Positions 46,680 through 56,219 of a DNA stretch of 64,000 nt are shown here, piece after piece; positions within the stretch are counted from its first letter, which is position 1, and each line of letters starts with the position of its first letter. The DNA lies in NCBI GenBank assembly GCA_036674765.1, contig JARVKI010000038.1:248001-312000 (forward strand). The letters are read 5' to 3'. Position numbers and translations under genes: made by a program. The stretch comes from Seiridium cupressi (lineage: Eukaryota; Ascomycota; Sordariomycetes; Amphisphaeriales; Sporocadaceae). The notes under the pieces are model-generated. The model was not told the origin of the DNA and did not search any database. It was given only the letters and a program-made list of their open reading frames with translations.

Positions 46680-48066
46680 GGCCATCCATTGGACACTTCA
46701 ACGCGCCAATGACTGCCCGATAACCATTTGGTAGTACAAACCCCTTTCCTAACCAGTTGCTTATAGTCCCCAACCTCTGCAATACGGCCTGGAGAAAGCA
46801 CAAAGATTACATCAGCGCCCTTAATGGTTGACAGCCGAAGCGCAGCAGCCACAGTCGTCCGCTTTTTTTTCGTTGCCCTTTGCTGTAGCGTCTAGAGCCG
46901 CCTGCACCACTCTCTCAGATTCAGTATCGAGACTCGACGTAGCTTCGTCGAGCAGCAACAGCCGCGGCTTCGTGATCAGTGCGCGCTGCCCGCCGGAGAA
47001 CTAAAGCCCTTGCGAGCCACACGACGTGGTTTTGCCGCATCCAGAAGCGCCGTCGAATGTGACGAACTGACCAGGCTGTATTGAGAGCGAGATACTCTTC
47101 AGTACGCTAATGGCCGGTTGGCGTGGGTATGCAAACTCCAGGACCTTGCATTCCACTGTCACTGCTCCATCGTGATCACTTTTCTCGTTCTCAGGAAAGC
47201 AGTTGTCCTTGGTGTCATTTGAGATTTGATTTCTCAGGCTGAAGATAAAATTCGCCGCTCCCTGAGCCTGAGTGAGGCTGGAAGTATATGTGAAGAGACT
47301 GGCAGCAGCTTCACCCGAGAAGATCACGGCGATAAAGACAGTATGGAATTGCTGCGAGGTGTACTCTCCAGGGGCAACCAAGCAGCCTCCATACCAGAAT
47401 CAGAGTGCCAAGACGAGGAAGGAAATAGACTGATTGAGGGGGTACCAAAAAATGGTGCTTCACAAGGCTCTTTACAGATGCTTTGGCTATGAACCGTAGA
47501 CTCTCCTCGTACTTGGTCAAGATTTCGCGCTCGAGCGCCAGCGATGCTACGGTACGGATAGCCCAACCCGCCTCAGAAGCGATGCCGGCGCTATTGACGA
47601 AGCGGAGCGGCGTATCATCATCGAGCTTGAATTCAAGGCGCATTCGGACGTAGCCCGAGGCAACGAGCAGTGGCAAGGCACCAAAGGTCAGCAGGAGGCC
47701 TAACCTCCAACCGTATGCCATGGCTAGCGCACAGCTGGAAATCAAATTCACAATAATAGTGAGGATCAAGGCGATGTTGGAACACAACAAGACTTGAAGC
47801 GCCGCCGGTTCGTTAACAACCTCTAGACCAGCGTGCCGGTCGTGCTGTTGGGATCATCGGAGAAGGTCATGTCTTGCTGCAGAATGCTGTTGAAAATTTC
47901 GAGTCGATAAGACCTCAGAAGCTTTTGGGAAACGACTGATGACATCCAGCCTATCGCGGCATATGCGACTAGGTTTTCCAGTGCCACGATAAAGAACATG
48001 AGAGCGTAGAAGTCTCCGCGTCGAAGCTGGTCATCTCCTTCGAGGCCGAAGGCGTCAACGCAATAT
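46680..48066 (-). pseudogene. ABC (ABCB-type) multidrug transporter, C-terminal half, decayed
   Basis: Reading down the minus strand: second membrane domain (LVAYAAIGWMSSVVSQKLLR, ..FNSILQQDMTFSDDPNSTTG, ..AMAYGWRLGLLLTFGALPLL, EREILTKYEESLRF), then the nucleotide-binding domain (VLKSISLSIQPGQFVTFDGA, SGCGKTT), and the signature/Walker B ([26 protein letters not shown]), ending in the switch region ([20 protein letters not shown]). Lesions: a frame change with an in-frame TAG after TGTLV (about 47823), another near 47450, a deletion that joins Walker A almost directly to the signature (about 60 residues missing), and a frame change at an A8 run (about 46866-46873). The N-terminal half of the transporter is absent. 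Clearly not functional. Confidence 0.88.
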
Positions 48067-48474
48067 CTATCAAAATAATTTAAATTATTAACTATAACTA
48101 AGAAGTTTCAATTGTTGCAAACATCATTTCAAACTGCGGTACACGTTTTCTATTTATGATAAGCTCTTTTTTCCCTCTTTAAAAGAACGTTTATCATCGT
48201 GTCCAAAATGCAACGATCTCGTTGAAGTCTTTAGTTGTTAAGCTTTTTACGTCTCGATCCTGTTTAGTAATATCCTTTCTCAATCGACTAGCAGTCTTGA
48301 AAGCAATAGAAGCTTTTTAGACTTGCCCGTCGCCAGAAATAACTTTCCCTTAAGGAAAGTAGTTCGAGCAATCTCGTTCTTGTGCCCACTCGGATCAACA
48401 GACCATGTGTCCAGCGCGCTGTTAATCATAGAGCTGAGAGAGGTTAAAGATATTCGACTGCTTGGTTAAAGGTA
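48067..48474. other. AT-rich spacer
   Basis: About 400 bases, notably AT-rich at its left end. No gene recognised. It lies where the missing half of the ABC transporter would be expected. Confidence 0.45.
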
Positions 48475-48990
48475 GGAGCACTTATATCGCTTCTTCGCTT
48501 CGACCGAGGCGGACAAGGTGCTCGGCAATCTAGTAGGCGACTCTCGCAGTGTAGACATCTCTCTCACCCACGGTTCGGCGCATGTGACGCCATGCTCTGT
48601 CATGGTACTCAAAACTCTCGTCCCATTGGTCCTGCGCAGCACGGAGGCTGCCAAGTGCAGAAAGAATGAGCCCGGTCTTCACGGATTCGCTATCATCCTT
48701 GCCCAGAGCCTTTTCTCTTCCTGCCAAACTGTCCACTAGAAGCGTATCACACTCTTCGAGCTTACCCTGTGCAAGCAGAGCCCAGCTGAGTGTGGCCTCA
48801 CCCGCCCGGGGAATACAGTTGTCGATAGCCTTGAGAATCCGTAGTGCATGTTTCAGGTCGGCTTCTCCCAGAAAACTGCATCAAAGGCAGCTGGGAGAGA
48901 TTGATGATGGCTGGGCCGAGAGTATCGTGAGTTTGGAAGACTTTGACTACACTAACTATGGCTTTCATATTCCGCCCTAAATATATTTCG
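48475..48990 (-). pseudogene. TPR-protein fragment, decayed
   Basis: Minus-strand coding relic. It reads ALRILKAIDNCIPRAGEATL, then ..LLVDSLAGREKALGKDDSES, ALGSLRAAQDQWDESFEYHD, RAWRHMRRTVGERDVYTARV and, after an in-frame TAG (48533-48535), IAEHLVRLGRSEEAI. This is the C-terminal tetratricopeptide region common in fungal MYND/TPR and NB-ARC-TPR proteins. A further frame change lies near 48875. No start and no complete domain, so it is a fragment. Confidence 0.65.
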
Positions 48991-49253
48991 AAGGACGACA
49001 GTCCTAATTCATTCTGAAGTTGAGGTGGGTTTGTGGTGTGCGATGGACGTGATTGAACAAAACTATAGTACAAGCCAGCCTACACGCAGTGATATGCGGT
49101 TATGGAGGTGCGGGGTTAGAAACCTGGGATCCATGGGACTTTTTTATGACCAATCTCTTAGTTGCTTGAGTTGCAAGAAGCGTCTTTGTTTCAGTTATTT
49201 GGCTCCGGGTCCTGAATTGGTGTAGTGTCCTAGCATTAGTAGACTTCACAGCC
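48991..49253. other. Intergenic region
   Basis: Short spacer holding the promoter of the pfkB-family gene. Nothing recognised. Confidence 0.4.
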
Positions 49254-50504
49254 ATGAGACACTTCGTCAGGGTCGGAAACTGTTGCCTCGATACCATCCT
49301 GACGTAAGATATACCCGAAACGTGCATTTGTCCTCGTTCCTTAGCTGATACCAAACAGCGTTCCGCACTTTGTCGTGGAGGATGATAAGTTGAGCGCGTC
49401 CAATGTCACGAGAAGAAGGGGAGGAAGCAGCCCAAACACAACCGACGTCCTTGAACAACTTGTTAGTAGCGACGACAAGACAAAGGCAAATATCGGCTTG
49501 AACCTTGTTGCGGTTCTCCCTGACAGCTCATCGCCAGCAGTACAAGAGATACGCCGATCGCTAGGCCCTGGTGTGTCTACTGCAAATTGCATCTATCGCC
49601 ATGAATGTGATGAGCCTGCATCAAGCTACATCATTAAGAACTTGGCAACCGATTCCAGAACGATCATCAGTTACAATACCCTACCAGATATGAAGTTCGA
49701 GGAATTCACTCAGATCACCAAATCCTTCGGCAGAGAGGCAACCTGGTATCACTTTGAGGTGAGTCCCTCCTCCTCGATGAGTAACGTTCAACGAGTCCTA
49801 ATCAGGACAGGGTCGCATTCCAGCGGTCACAATGGATTGCATCCGACATGTGCGAAGGTCGGCACCAGATGTCAGGGTCAGCGTGGAGATCGAGAAGTTT
49901 CCACGGCAAGGGCTACAAGAGCTTGTCCCTGAAGCTGATGTAGTATTTTACTCCAAAACATGGGCCATAGTAAGTAGGCGTGATTTGTCGCTACTGATAT
50001 TCTTAGAATGAGCTGAAGTGTTCTTACGAGATGCTTCTCAATGAACAGGGAAACGGATACAAGAGCCCCGAGGCTTGTCTCCGAGAACAAGCAAAACTCA
50101 CTCCTAACGCGTAAGCTCATGCTCTGCGTGTTTCGTCTATCCGCCTGCATAGACTTATTAACGTGTACCAGCCTCTTCCTCTGCTGTACCTGGGTGGCAC
50201 AAGGTGCCTCGGCTTTCGAGCCTACAACCGGGGCTTATGTCCACAGGATGCATGGGTGTTGAAGGATTCTTCGGTCATCGAGTGAGTAACAAGGCTCCAC
50301 ATCACTCTCATCATAACAGAACCTGACTCTGGTAGTACTATTGGCGCAGGTGACATTTTCATTGCTGGGATGCTCTACTCGTATCTTGCTCATCAGCAAG
50401 ACTGGCCATTGCCCCAGAAACTTGAATTCGCCAGCGAGCTTGCAGGGCGCAAAGTGATCCAGGAAGGGGTTTCCGGGCTCGGACGGCTGATGCGTAGCGA
50501 GTAA
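49254..50504 (+). pseudogene. pfkB-family sugar kinase (ketohexokinase-like), one frameshift
   Basis: Six exons: 49254-49303, 49359-49758, 49811-49969, 50049-50110, 50172-50281 and 50336-50504, all GT-AG. The product begins with VGNCCLDTILTVPHFVVEDD and RRRGGSSPNTTDVLEQL. It continues with EPASSYIIKNLATDSRTIIS, ATWYHFEGRIPAV and ADVVFYSKTWA, and ends with the catalytic DTIGAGDIFIAGMLYSYLAH and ELAGRKVIQEGVSGLGRLM. This is a complete ribokinase-fold kinase that should phosphorylate a sugar with ATP. Exon 5 is one base short: the frame changes at GG 50246-50247, between AYVHR and AWVLKDSSVID. One extra base would restore about 300 aa. Otherwise intact, so either a very young pseudogene or a base-calling error. 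Confidence 0.82.
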
Positions 50505-50640
50505 AAGAACGAGTGGCTACAAGAGTCATATAGGCGCGTTCATGCGCTATATGCCACGACTCTTTCAGTAGAAGTCTGTATGCCTTACCGAAATCTCGTG
50601 CTTTGACAGATGGTCTGCTAGGATTTAAGGTTCTGGGCCA

Positions 50641-50990
50641 TGGCGAAGCTACATCGTGTTTGCAAAGTCCTCCATCAAGTTGCCGTGCTGTATATTGAGA
50701 CAGAGGACAGACAAGACGAAGACCCGGATATGAGCATGGTAGAAAGCGATTTTGACTTGTACCTGTCCCAGCTGGGCTTTATCGCCCGTCAGCACTATCC
50801 AGGCGATGGTACAGCCCTTGGTAGCGAGTTTGGACGAGGAATGTCTCTCCAGTAAGTCGAACAGCGCACTTGGGATATTGGTTGTCAGGAAATAGGCACG
50901 TTATGGGATTGGTGGAGGAGGATCATCCACTAGAGGTTTCTCTGGCGGCATGGCCACCAACAGGTCTATCGTAGAGTCCTGGTGAATGAT
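50641..50990 (+). pseudogene. Fragment resembling the C-terminus of a fungal transcription factor
   Basis: A 71-codon frame from ATG 50641 (RVCKVLHQVAVLYIETEDRQ .. DFDLYLSQLGFIARQHYPG). A GTAAGT donor at its end can join it to a block reading HVMGLVEEDHPLEVSLAAWP. Such ends (KVLHQ.. FDMYLSQLG.. GLLEED) occur at the C-termini of fungal-specific transcription factors. There is no DNA-binding domain nearby, so it is at best a remnant. Confidence 0.35.
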
Positions 50991-51608
50991 ATCCTGTGGT
51001 GTCTCAATCGCTTTCCAGTGAAAGTGACGATGAATGAATACAGTGAATGGAGAGAGGTCGAATACTGCTAATTTTCAGTCTTCAGTCTTCGCATATGATA
51101 TCAGCCTTTCGCGAAACTATCAAGTGCCGACAAACGTGGAGTGTAAAGCGGCTGAAATCCAAAGCACCCGATCGAGTCAAAGAGCTGCAGAAAGCGGGCG
51201 ACAAGGCCATGTGATGTACGCTCTTCATACTGTACAGGCCTTCCGCACCGAAATCAATCCCCGTGCATTTACAGATAATCTACATCCTCGTCGACGTCGT
51301 TTCGCAAGACACGGCGGTGATTAATCACGCTATCATCATAGGTAGCCTGCCAGAGCCAAATCTCATCAACAGCTTATACCACAACTACCGGCATCCTTTC
51401 TGCATCAACAGAAATCACGATTACACAACGTTTCAAGCCAGCCACCATCCCCATCAACCCCCAAATGGCATCATCGCGTGCAAAGACACAGACCGACCTC
51501 CCTAATCCGTCCACTTGAGTCACGCCGGTCCTCGTGGCCCACCCGAGAACATGAGCCCACCACACGACCCAGGATTATATTCTACGTTTAATCCTTCTTC
51601 TTCAACAA
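50991..51608. other. Intergenic region
   Basis: About 600 bases upstream of tRNA-Pro. Nothing coding. TTCAACAA (51601-51608) lies directly before the tRNA and is also found upstream of the second tRNA-Pro (61552-61559). Confidence 0.45.
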
Positions 51609-51757
51609 GCGCTGTTGGTCTAGCGGTATGATTGTAAGCCGAATAACCACTCATTGTTCCACTCGAATAACTTACTAACAAAGTCTTCAATAGCTCGCTT
51701 AGGGTCCACCCTAATCACTCTTGCGAGAGGTCCCCGGTTCGATCCCGGGATAGCGCC
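51609..51757 (+). tRNA. tRNA-Pro(AGG) with two introns, one spliceosomal-like
   Basis: Exons 51609-51633, 51694-51704 and 51722-51757 give a 72-nt tRNA. The acceptor is GCGCTGT/ATAGCGC (all seven paired, one G-T). The D arm is GTCT-AGCGGTA-TGAT, as in other fungal tRNA-Pro. The anticodon stem is CTCGC/GCGAG with loop TTAGGG..T, anticodon AGG. The T arm is CCCGG-TTCGATC-CCGGG, discriminator C. Box A (TGGTCTAGCGG) and box B (GGTTCGATCCC) are intact. Intron 2 (51705-51721, 17 nt) is at the standard 37/38 site, and its ACCCTAA can pair with the TTAGGGT of the anticodon loop, as usual. Intron 1 (51634-51693, 60 nt) is at 26/27, a place where nuclear tRNAs do not normally have introns. It starts GTAAGC, has TACTAAC and ends TAG. 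Confidence 0.92.
51634..51693 (+). other. Spliceosomal-type intron inside tRNA-Pro (copy 1)
   Basis: 60 nt between tRNA positions 26 and 27. Donor GTAAGC, branch word TACTAAC at 51673-51679, acceptor TAG at 51691-51693; the branch A is 15 nt before the end. It lies between box A and box B. These signals match protein-gene introns in this window (for example CACTAAC in 5755-5810 and 20782-20833) and no bulge-helix-bulge context is apparent at its ends. Confidence 0.85.
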
Positions 51758-51773
51758 TAACGTTATCAAACCA

Positions 51774-51779
51774 TTTTTT
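51774..51779 (+). terminator. Pol III terminator of tRNA-Pro copy 1
   Basis: Run of six T, 17 bases past the discriminator base; another T run follows. Confidence 0.75.
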
Positions 51780-52972
51780 GCATTTTTGCTGACTTTTGCT
51801 TCACTTTTGGTTGGTGTCATCAATTGGGGTACGGGGTGTAAGCGTTGGCTATTACGTATGTGGGGCTGGCAGTGGCACTAGATTATCGCGATTAGGGTTT
51901 GGCTCATCGTCGCCGTTGGGATCCGGCATCTAATAGAAGAAGAGACCTTGATGTTGAGTTCATGAACATGCAACCTCTATGGACGATACGGGCTACATGA
52001 ATAAGAACGAAACACTTACGTGAATGCCGTGGTGTTTCAAGTGCTGACCTGTACGGCGACATGTGTAACAATGTTACTTTTGCCACATCGGGAAGGAGTC
52101 ACTTGAGCCGCTCATCACAGCCAATGCCGTGACAGCATGCTGGGAGCTTACGTGCGCTCTGCCATTGGCTCGGTCGACCCAATTAGGAATTCAATTAGGA
52201 TCGGGCCTCAATTCCGAGAAGAGCAATGTGGCTGGCTCTTACATATGGTCGATGTAGGTCTGGGCCGTGTACATTGTAGACGCCAACACAAGGTGCTCCG
52301 ATGGAGAGCTGTCGTAGCGTACGCTCAACGCAATCCGATATATCAATCTGGGACTATGAATGCATGCTGATTGATTTACTTTTATCAAAGGCAAACTCAG
52401 AATGCCGTCCGCTCGTCTTTTGAGTGTAGTTGATCTTCTGATAATTGAATCTAGAGCCCAAATAATTCCTAGTCTGGAGCGGGATTGAGAGACTGTCTGT
52501 GCCATTTATTCTCTTCGTTCTCGTCTATTACCTACACCGTACCGCTGACGACGATTTACGTGCGACAAAAAACGAAATACTGCCCACTGAAAAGACTCTC
52601 CTCGCATTTACTCAACATGAGGACCGCGGACTGATTGCATCTATGGCGAGACTTTGGTGCGCGGCTTATAGGTAGATAGCGCTTAAGTTAGGGAGGCTAG
52701 CGAGGTGAAGCTACAGCACTGCACGCTGGAGCAGCCGCTATTTCATACCTTTCATACCACGCCTTGAGACGCCTAACCATGCGTACCAATTCAAACGAGT
52801 TTGATGGCTGCAGCTTTCTCTCGCACGCCGCTGAGCTGCGATAGATCGAGCGAGACCGTTTCACAGAAGCAAGGAGGCAACTTGAGTACATCATGAATTC
52901 GTTGCTCATAGGATTGCCGGATCTGGTTGGTCAATTGGCTGCGAACTCGACCTTGCTCTACCAAGCCTAACT
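51780..52972. other. Intergenic region
   Basis: About 1.2 kb. Overlapping short minus-strand frames at 52690-52990 are charged, but no single one is convincing. No RNA gene or repeat recognised. Confidence 0.4.
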
Positions 52973-54271
52973 CTAGGCGTCCGTCCATCGTATGTGATCA
53001 CCTCTCTCTATACCATCTACCCATGCATTCACCTTATTCAGAAAAAACCCCGCGCTGCATTGCAAGAGCGCTTCAAAGAAGTCGACTTGAAGATAGCTCT
53101 CCTCAAGCGGCCAGTCCGGCCAGAGCTCCCTCATTCTCGACGAATAGACTTTCCGCAGCTGCGTCACTTCGTACTCCATTAAATGTATTCAGTAGAGCTG
53201 ATCTTTACCCTCGTTGTCTAAGTCTCCATCATTCCTCGGGGTTGCAGACTCCAGGGGCGATTCATCCTTGTATTCATCCCGCTTCGGCTCGTCCTCCCGG
53301 CTCTCTTCGGTGAGAAACTTGGGCATCCTGGTAGTCATCCATAATGGTAGTGCTGAGACGCATTCCCAGTCCACAACTGCTGTGATCTTTCCTTCGTCAT
53401 CTACTAGGATGTTGTTTAGGTTAAGGTCATCGTGATAGAGGACCGTCGCCTCTGCACATTCGTGTGGTGAGGAAAAGAATTTAGGGAGTATGGAAAGCAG
53501 TCTTTGGGCGGCGACCTGAATTTCCTCGGCGTCTTCTCTGTCATCTTCATCTTCCGCCTTCTCGATAGCTAACGTCTGCTCCCGAATGATAATATTGAGT
53601 TCTGAACTCAACCAGTCGAAGCTGGAGCGGAAGGGACCTCGCGGAATATCGTATTGAAGGTGGTCTCCCATGAAGAATTCGGCAGATACGAGTTGACCTG
53701 GAATAGCTGTTGTCGGAAATCCCTCGGGGATTTCCTCCCTGTTCTTCAAGTCTAGAGTCCCTAGGTTTTGGAACGTAGAATCATGGCGGCCATGACGGAA
53801 TAGATCTGCCTGAATTTCCGCCAGACGTGTTGTCATTTCTACCTTCTGCTCCATTGACATGGTGCGCCACCGACTATTCGCTGAGCATCCCGCCATAAGT
53901 TCCATCAATATCCATTCGAACCCAATCTCGTTATCACTGCTGTCCTCGAAAGCAACGACTTTTGGAACCGGAACTTTGGTGTTCTCACACACCCACCGCA
54001 ACGTGGCCACCTCACCACGAGTCTTGTCGTGAGGATGAACCGGTAACGTGACTCGCATCAGCAATGACCGATCGCCATAGACGACCAAGACGAGTTTGTT
54101 GAAGGCGCCGGCGGCGTAGAAGGAGACATCACAGGGATCTGTCAGAGCGGCGTTTAGATGCTGGCAGCATGCGCTTTCCATCGCCGCAATTGCCGGTTCG
54201 CGTGTCCAGCGGGGTACGGGACCGAATAGATTTTCTTCCCATGCCAGCCCATCTTGTTTGTCTCGTGGCAT
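52973..54271 (-). pseudogene. APH-family phosphotransferase with a nonsense codon
   Basis: Intron-free minus-strand frame from ATG 54271, broken only by TGA at 53189-53191, then continuing to TAG at 52973. Aminoglycoside-phosphotransferase fold: FYAAGAFNKLVLVVYGDRSL (nucleotide-binding region), RGEVATLRWVCENTKVPVPK, GFEWILMELM, the catalytic VLYHDDLNLNNILVDDEG and ITAVVDWECVSALP. After the stop the family-typical tail continues in the same frame (IHLMEYEVTQLRKVYSSRMR, then ELWPDWPLEESYLQVDFFEA). Relatives have a Trp at the stop position, so TGG changed to TGA. The catalytic part is complete, so a truncated 360-aa enzyme might still be made. Fungal members of this family are numerous and their substrates are mostly unknown. 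Confidence 0.85.
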
Positions 54272-54734
54272 CTTGGATTTCGATTGCGATGGTCGCCGTT
54301 GTCATAAGGTGAGGGCTGGTATGGAGTGCGAAAGTGGGGACTCATGGTCAGAGCAAATGGCGATTCTTATCCAGTCGTACCATTAAGCGGCGAAAGATCG
54401 GACCCGACATTACATTGTATTATCTTGGGTACTTCTGATATCCCATTTTCACCCACGGTAGGTCCCAAGGTCCGCCCTCGAGGGTCCAAGTTTCTATTTG
54501 TCCAGAGCGCTCTCCCTGGGCAACCCCGTGGGCGCCCCTCACAAGGCCAAAGCCATCACTTGGCTGCGCTTCAGCACCCAGGGTTATACACAGTGCAACA
54601 TTACAGTATTGCACCTTGCCCCTCTGTTTGCTTCGCCTTGGCCAATTCAACTCCTTCTGTACCCGAGAGTTTGATCCTGAGCCATTTTGTTCAAAAGCGC
54701 GCAACCCCAGCTAACATCACAACATTCCATCGCC
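54272..54734. promoter_or_regulatory. Divergent spacer between two phosphotransferase genes
   Basis: 460 bases between divergent starts (54271 minus, 54735 plus). No coding signal and no named element. Confidence 0.4.
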
Positions 54735-56200
54735 ATGTCGTTAGTGGAAGAGGTTCTCCACGTGATGACCCCTGCGGAATGGGGCAAACCAATCGAAGTA
54801 GACGCCAAATGGACCGAATTTACAGATGAGAACGTAAAGGCCACTAAGTGTTGTGTTATTGCTTTACCGCGCCACTTGGCTACCCAGAGGTGTTCAATTA
54901 CTGATATGGAAGCGGGAAACAGAAATTGGGCCTGGCAGTGAGGTGGAGGGTATAGTCCCTCACGCGGCCAGCTATTGGACTCGGACCGCGAAAATATCAG
55001 CACGCAAACAAGACGGATCTGCCACTTCCTACTTTATAAAGGTATCGTACTTGGCAACACTTCGGGGGCCGTTTACAAGAAGCCCGGAGTTTATTGACCA
55101 AATGGCTCGACTAGGTATCGCAGGGCGAAAATGGGCGAAAATGGGCGAAATATGGCCGTAGGGGAATACGCTTCCATGGTAGCGCTGTACAAGACTCTGC
55201 CTAAATTTGTACCTCAACATATCGGCTGTGGCTCGTATGCTTCCGACCCTAATATTCATTTCTTCATCTGCGAGTTCATCTAGATGACGGACGATATACC
55301 AGAGGTTCAGGCCTTCGTTCAATTGCTCGCAGAGCTCCACACCAAAGGCGTTTCTCCAAACGGCAAGTATGGGTTCGGCGTGCACACCTACAGGGGAACC
55401 ATCCCTCAGTATACGGACTGGCATGATACTTGGGAAGAAGCCTTTCACCACTCTATGAAATGGTTTGTTTACGCCGAAGAGAAATCACAAGGACCCGACA
55501 ACGAGATGCGAGAGCTGTGCCAAGGCCTATTCGACAAGGTGATCCCTCGGCTGCTCCGTCCACTGGAGACTGGGGGACGGCAGATACAGCCGCGTCTCAT
55601 CCACGGTGACATCTGGTCAGGTAACACTTCGACTAATGTCGAGACGAACACACCCATCATCTATGACGGCGCCTGTCTCTACGCACACCATGAGAGTACG
55701 TCTTGCATGCACTGCACCATCTTTATGGTCCACGCGAGCGAGAGGCTGACCGCAGGCAGTGGAAATGGCTGCTTGGCGACCGGTACGCCACCTGCTCGGG
55801 AGGCAGTACATGAAGGCGTATTTCGATTACTTCCCAATCTCAGCGCCAGAGGAAGATTTCGATGACCGTAACTTGTTATACTATCTGTAAGTGCACTTCT
55901 ATCTCGTCGTCGTAGAACTCCAGACTACCACTAATGGCCGAAAAAGCCGCTGGGATATCAAGAGCTCTGCTCTGTTCTCGGGAAATTTGCGGTATCGAAA
56001 CATGTACGTGTGCATTTCTGGGAGTCTATGAAGTGAGATGCTAACGGTTCAGAAGGGCCAAAGAAACCATGAGGACCTTGATTGCTAAATATCCGGATGG
56101 ATACGAAGGCTGGGCCAAGAAAAAGGGAGAGGTGCCGGTTCAACGGGTGTATTCGCCAACGTCGTACCACTTTTTGAGTCATGACGACGCCAGGCTTTGA
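54735..56200 (+). pseudogene. Fructosamine-kinase-family protein, decayed
   Basis: Starts MSLVEEVLHVMTPAEWGKPI at 54735 and ends HDDARL-stop at 56200. Recognisable parts in order: ASYWTRTAKISARKQDGSAT and SYFIK; MAVGEYASMVALYKTLPKFV; PNIHFFICEFI; FVQLLAELHTKGVSPNGKYG; LIHGDIWSGN (catalytic HGD..N); PIIYDGACLYAHHE; AYFDYFPISAPEEDFDDRNL; RWDIKSSALFSGNLRYRN. This is the order of fructosamine/ketosamine-3-kinase-like proteins, which phosphorylate glycated amines. Lesions: three copies of a 10-bp unit (GGGCGAAAAT, 55123-55152), where two copies would keep frame; an in-frame TAG at 55281-55283 (CEFI-stop-MTDD); and an unresolved N-terminal stretch at 54840-54955. The later introns are normal GT-AG and in phase. 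Not functional as read. Confidence 0.82.
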
Positions 56201-56219
56201 ACGCTGTCAAGCCAAGAGA

